Below, piece by piece: positions 58,720 through 64,000 of a stretch of 64,000 bases of DNA (position 1 is the stretch's first letter; each line of letters starts with the position of its first letter). The position numbers and the translations under genes were made by a program. The notes below the pieces were generated by a model. That model had not been told where the DNA came from and searched no databases. It was given only the letters and a program-made list of their open reading frames with translations. This DNA comes from Rostratula benghalensis (Eukaryota; Chordata; Aves; Charadriiformes; Rostratulidae): positions 1,990,116-2,054,115 of the forward strand of contig VXAI01000135.1 of the NCBI GenBank assembly GCA_013399305.1. Direction: 5' to 3'.

Positions 58720-61700
58720 CTGCAAAGCAGAGGAGATGAGCGCGCTGGGTTAGAGGGAGATCCTGCTGCTCCAAGGCAGAGCGCTGCAGCAGAGCAGCCT
58801 CCCTCAGATTAACCACTAAACCCATCCTGAAAACGCGACTACGGTGGAAAGAATGAGTATTTGGCAGAAATTCACATGAAAACCAAGAGGTGGCAAATTT
58901 CCTCTTCCCAGCCTAAGGCCAGCCGCTTACACAAAACAGGAATATTTTATCTGCTAAATCTCTCGGCTGCTCTGCTGTTCTGCTGCCAAGTCTAGGTGAT
59001 ACAAGCAGTTCAGCATCACGAATTAGACTGAAGGCAGAAGACTCAGATCTTGTTTTTCAGTGCAAAACAATTCCAGTTGTCAGACACCCCTCTTCAGCCT
59101 CCCTTCCCCAGGAACACTGACATCCGACAAGGGCGCTTAGCTCCCGGTAGTCAGCGTCCCCCTGCTGCCCCCACCTTGCTGGGCACACAGTGCCCCAGCA
59201 GTCCTGGGAGACAAAGCAGGAACTGAAGAGCTTTATTGTGCCAAACACAAACTGGTTCTAGGGTTGCAAGTCATTCAAAAGTACCCTTTTCCCACATCAG
59301 CTAGAATGGCACTGACTGCTCCTGCCCCGTACTTCACAAGGAGGGTCTATGAGGCACTGATTTGATGCTCCATCCCATCTACATAGACCTCATAAATACC
59401 CCATCCCCTCCCTCAAAAACCCCACATTGGTGTGCAGGGCTTCATTGGGACTGCTCTACTCTGCCTTCCCGGAGTGCTCACAGTCAGACAGGAGCCCTTG
59501 GAAGTTAATAAACACACACTGAGAGAGATCATCAGCAAATTCCCCACGGCAGGATGGCCCAGACGTCTCCAGGCAAAGCGGAGGCAGGCAGAGAGAGTAT
59601 ACATGTTGTCATAATCAGTGGACCTGCTGCACTCAACAGCTAATTACAGGTGTCTCCTTCGTTTGCTTTCTATAGTTTTGACAGCCATGTTAATTTTTGA
59701 GAACCACATTAAAGCAGCAGGAAGATGGGAATGTAAGAGGACGTAACTGGAATCAAACGCATCACTGAATTATGGTCTCTACTCCAGAAAACCAGAGAGT
59801 ACAGATTGTAATCAGCATCTAATTATGTCTTCTGCTCACACTCACACAACCAACACGTAGCTGCTGACTCTCTCAGACAACACTTGGACAATCAGGCTGC
59901 AATCTGATGTGGTTCCATTGAAACCAGTGATTTATAAGAGGATGACCAACAAAGCAGGTGTGTTAGCTGAAGTTCAAAAAATGTCGATGTTGGACTAAAG
60001 AAACACATCATTCAACTAATATTAGGTTGACAGAAATGAGAAAGATCTCTGTGTAAAATTTATGATGTAGCCAAGCCAATGGAACTATTCTCCATAAGCC
60101 CCATATTCAGACAAGCTGACAGCACATAGAAATCACCTTGTTTTGCCCACCTGCCTGGCTTCAGAGATGACAAAAGGCTTTCCACAAGGAGTGTACATGG
60201 AGGGCTGGGGGCCTCAGAGAACCCAGAATCAGACCCTTACAGTCACACCCTGGGCACAAACTGCAATGGAAGTAACTGAGGAGCCAGCATCTGCCAACAG
60301 CAACAAGCACCACTGTGATTTAAACAAACACAAAAGGACTTGTGCCAAATAAAACTCGCCTTTGTGTCTCAGGCTAACTCTTAAGTCCCATTCTTAAACA
60401 TCCCTCAAACATGTAGATCAGAAGTCACTTAAGAAGAGAGTTTTGCTGTTTTTTCAGGTACATATCCATGACTGAGCAGCTCATTTCATCACACGTTCTT
60501 CTGCATGAGGATTTGTAACAGCACAAAAGCATCCAGGTGTCAGATGTAACAAGAAAAATTAAATTCATATATTATAGGCATAAGAGCTCATGAAATACAG
60601 ACAGAGAGGAGATGAGAACCACATGCTGCTAGAAAGCAAAGCAGCTGAGCAGAGCAGAGGAGAAAACATGGGGGGATACGTACATCCCTCAGCATCCTCT
60701 GGCAGACTGCACAAAGGCAAGCTGCAAAGAAACTGCCTTTGGGGGTTTTTTTTGTGGACAGGGCTGATTTAGGACTTAAATTTAGCCATGGAAACAGAGA
60801 GAGTGTCAGCAAGTGATCCCATTTCAGCCAGCAAGCCAAAAGGAAAGGCCATCCCAAGGTCTGAACACTGTTTGGCACCAAGGGATGTATGTGAGCAAAC
60901 GGCCGTGGGGAGAGGCACGGCCGGGATGGGAGCAGCAGCGAGTGGATGTAGAGCTGAGAAACTGCCCTCCTGTCTACCCACAGGAAGGGGTAAAACAAAC
61001 TAAAACCACACACTCTCTATCAGTGTTCTCCCAGGGTCAGCACTGCAACATCTCTACCCCCGTTACGGACACGCAGTGGGGTTTCTCCAGTTCTGAGAGG
61101 AGGGATTTGAGGACAATCCTGCAGAGCTGCTAAACATCAGCTTTACCTCCAGATCCCATCTGAGGGGGTTTGGCTAGAGCTACAGACGGCTGGCAGACAG
61201 GCCCCTTGCCCTGAACGAAAGGTGTGCAACCAGCAGAGCTCTTCCATCCTCAGCTCTGAGTTCAGGTTACCCTCAAACACCCAATTTGAGGAGCTCAGGA
61301 GATGTCGAATTTCCTGACCTCTTCTGGAAGGAGAAAGGACACCTCTTTATTGAAGCAGTTGATCCACGTCAACTGGAAGAGAAAGAACCTCCAGCCACGG
61401 AATAAAGCAAGTAAAAAAGGTGTTTCTGGCCCTATCTGTGTAAGTGTGCACACACTGAGGTACACAAGTGCATACCCCATATGTTCCTCAGTGTTTGTGG
61501 ATGTTCATAGACCTCTTTGATGGAGCAGTCTTGTGAGCAGGTGTAGAACCAGAGGGAAAATTGATCAGATTTCAGAAGTTTCACAGGGCTAATCTTCCAT
61601 CCTGGAGAGTAGTTGGTGTTTCAAAGCCTAGAAGCACTAGGTTTACTTACAGCCCATCGCAAAACACTGTGGCAAAGGGAATTTGCTCAGCAACCTCAAA

Positions 61701-63618
61701 GATGAGCACACACCTGTGCATCTGAATAACAGCATCTGCTCTGCCTTTACCTTTTAGCTTTTTTCCTATGGCCCAGGAGAGCAATCATTCCAGAGGGAGT
61801 TAGAAAGTTATTAACTCAGTGAGTGATGTCTTCTGCAGTCACAGACCTGCTCTGCACAGCTTTGTCCCTCACCACCTACATAAAGGGTGCCAAGTTCCAA
61901 ACAGTGACTCAAGAAACTCAGTGACTTTCCAGAACCACTGCAACACAGAGCAGCAAGCTCCCAGGAGAACTCAGGTCCCCACAGTGCCATCTGTGATTGA
62001 ACAGTGTGCCCAGGAGGCAGAACACCTGGGTCCAAACCCCAGCCTGTCTCTGGCCTTGAACAGGTCATCACATCACACCAAACAGTCACTTAGTTGACAG
62101 CAGCTTTGGTGAGCCTGTCTGTGAGGTAAGATATTACTGACACATACCTCATCATCTCTAAAATAGGCATATTGCAGCTCTCCTGACATTTTGAAACCAA
62201 ATTCATCACTCTTTGCACATTGCTGTGGAATCCCTCAGGGGAAGAGGGAACACAAACCTGACAAACTGAATCAAAGCAAAGGTCTGTGCAGCCCAACACC
62301 CTGTCTCCTGCCTCTGCTGAGGCAACAGCAGAAGGAAAGTAAGAAAGACAATTCTTCTCTTCATATATTCTCCCAAGTCACAGCATTAAAGAATATATGG
62401 TTTTCTGCAGGCAGAGCCATTGTGTTCAGCTGCCATTGACAGGGCTACCCTCCATGAATTCAGCCAGTTTCTTTTGAAACCCCTCTTGGGCCAACAATGG
62501 GACTGGGACCTAACACCCATCTGCACTTTCAGCTTTCACACAGCCTGCAGAAGCATAAATCGTTTGTGTGCTTCGCACTGACAATCTGATGTGCTAGTTC
62601 TCCAAGGTGTAACAACATTACTGGGAATCACCACCAGTATACTAAACACAAAGAACTGGAGAATGAGCTACTGTTGCCATTCTGTTAACCCTGAAGCTGG
62701 GATCCTCCCAGTCCTGGGGCTAGTGAAGAAACACACCAGACAGTCTCTCCTGGCAGAACAAAAGCCCTACAGAGCAGAGGGAAACAATGAAGCTGTTAAA
62801 TTCCCAGTGTGTGGTTTCTCTCAGCTTGCTTTGGCAACTCAGGACGGGGAATACACGTAGGTGGAGCTGGAAAAGTTCTTACTCAAACTTGAAGGAGGCA
62901 CGTTCTCCCCTCATCATCCTCTAAGCACCTTTATACAGAAGACCACAGGAAATAATAAATCCCTGCCGTGCTTCCAGCTAGCAGAGCCAGCCATGGGCCA
63001 GAGACAGGAGCAGGGACTGAAAAAATATGAAGCTCTCTTTTTGGATAAACAAAACGTAATTCAGCAGCCCTGCCTAGCGCATTTCCCCAGAGCAGTGGAG
63101 GTGAGTTTGTTTCACCCTCCCCGCAGGCAAACAGCAAAGAAACCATCCAAGCTGTGGAGTGCTCACCCAGTACATGAAGCATCAGGAAGCACATGGTGTT
63201 TGCCAGAGCCCTGTCTCCAGGGCACCCAGCTGGCTTGCTCAGAGAAGAGAAAGCTTGCCTGAGAAGATGCACTTAGACCCTGCTGTTGCTTATCCTCTAT
63301 GCACATCTGCCTGCTTCCACATCCAACCCTTCCCTCCTCACACCCACAGCCCCTGGGAGTTTCACAAACACCCCTCTTAGCTGCTGCTCTCCAGACCCAC
63401 AGCCCTCCCATCCAGCCCGAGCCCTGAACAGAAAACCTGGCTCTGGGAAGCTTTCTCTCTCCTGCAAAAGATGTAAGTGGTTCCAGGGCCTCCTGCCCTG
63501 CACACAGGAAACTCTCACGCTGACGGCACAGATCCAACCACCTGTACATCCTGGCAGCACCACCAAAAGCCGTGAGCCTCCGAGGAAGCAAAGCTCTCTC
63601 CTCTGTGCTTGGCCTCAC
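58720..63618 (-). other. MCF2L2 intron
   Basis: An intron of 4,899 bases. I recognise no mobile element. The open frames here, up to 155 codons at the right end (63286-63753 plus strand), overlap exon or intron sequence and lack domains. Confidence 0.8.
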
Positions 63619-63733
63619 CTGGGGATGCTGGTGAGATACGTGACCACGTTGAGAAAATCTTCATCAGGTATGTCACTGAATCCTGCAAACTCTGGAAAGG
63701 TTATAATGGGCGCCCCATCCTTCCCTCTTCCTC
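63619..63733 (-). CDS. MCF2L2: MCF2L2 exon (CRAL-TRIO/Sec14 domain, first visible exon)
   Basis: This 115-nt exon: two bases complete a codon, then 37 codons, GRGKDGAPIITFPEFAGFSD and IPDEDFLNVVTYLTSIP, then AG of a split Ser. The 'GGRG-DG-PIITFP-F--FS-IPD--F-NV-TYLTSIPS' sequence opens the Sec14-like domain in DBS/MCF2 proteins. The acceptor is CTCTTTTGCAG and the donor CCCAG|GTGAGG. It shows that the start of the protein lies to the right of the window. MCF2L2 is preferred over MCF2L because B3GNT5 is nested in it. Confidence 0.95.
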
Positions 63734-64000
63734 CTGCAAAAGAGAGGTTGTAACGATTAGAGGGTGAATTGATGCCTCTGGACAGAGTGGTCAGTACCCA
63801 AACGGGAAACACTGGCACCTCACCCACTGAAAAGCAGCCAGGCCCAGTAGAGGTGCAGTCAGCTTCCCCTTTGATAACGTAACTCACTGTAGCTCCATTA
63901 GCCCAGCTCACTCCAGCTGAGATTCTGGCCTTTCCTCTTTCTTCTCAGCTTTTTCACAAACCTTCCATATTACTCTGATGAAGTGCTTTCTTTTGTTAAA
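63734..64000 (-). other. MCF2L2 intron (right partial)
   Basis: Intron upstream of the first visible exon; it continues beyond the window. Nothing else is seen. Confidence 0.8.

Noticed and set aside
1..64000. CRISPR array, prophage, toxin-antitoxin or biosynthetic cluster
   Set aside because: The window is eukaryotic with spliced genes and LINEs; short direct repeats found are simple tandem duplications without unique spacers.

Overview
This is a vertebrate nuclear window and most likely avian. It carries several fragments of CR1-type LINEs with the typical 3' end (a conserved CCCTTCCAAC stretch followed by ATTCTATGA-like repeats), compact introns and a GC-rich CpG island. A crocodilian or turtle cannot be formally excluded. 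No prokaryotic, viral, CRISPR or plasmid feature is visible. Two protein-coding genes account for the window. The first is a large minus-strand gene whose 16 internal exons (from 63733 down to 2797) splice into one uninterrupted frame of 653 complete codons. It encodes the second half of a CRAL-TRIO/Sec14 domain, a spectrin-like region, a lysine-rich linker and the start of a DH (RhoGEF) domain. This is a Dbl/DBS-family guanine nucleotide exchange factor, best called MCF2L2 from its nested neighbour. Its 5' exons lie beyond position 64000, and the rest of DH, the PH domain and the 3' end lie to the left of position 1. The second gene is B3GNT5 (lactotriaosylceramide synthase), on the plus strand inside the 34-kb MCF2L2 intron at 5227-39248. 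Its whole coding region is one exon (33979-35100, 373 aa), preceded by a strong splice acceptor at 33670 and a short-uORF-rich leader, and followed by a 3' UTR of about 3 kb ending near 38050. A CpG island at about 18.9-20.6 kb is the probable B3GNT5 promoter.

Layout: 1-2796, MCF2L2 intron with a 21-bp minisatellite and a CR1 copy. 2797-5226, three DH exons. 5227-18900, intron with CR1 copies, mostly in plus orientation. 18900-20620, CpG island flanked by an inverted CR1 pair. 20661-33670, inferred B3GNT5 intron, almost free of recognisable repeats, ending in a GC-rich block with a near-perfect 46-bp-arm palindrome. 33671-38055, B3GNT5 terminal exon. 39249-63733, the remaining 13 MCF2L2 exons (linker, spectrin-like, CRAL-TRIO).

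The two genes are not known to act together. B3GNT5 is a Golgi glycosyltransferase that starts lacto/neolacto-series glycolipids, while the MCF2L2 product is a cytosolic or membrane-associated RhoGEF. The nesting matters for regulation, because MCF2L2 must be transcribed through B3GNT5 and its promoter in the opposite direction. The most unusual local signals are the palindrome at 33083-33176, an apparent GC-AG intron inside the DH-coding part of MCF2L2, and the clustered uORFs. I see no evidence for a wholly new biological system.
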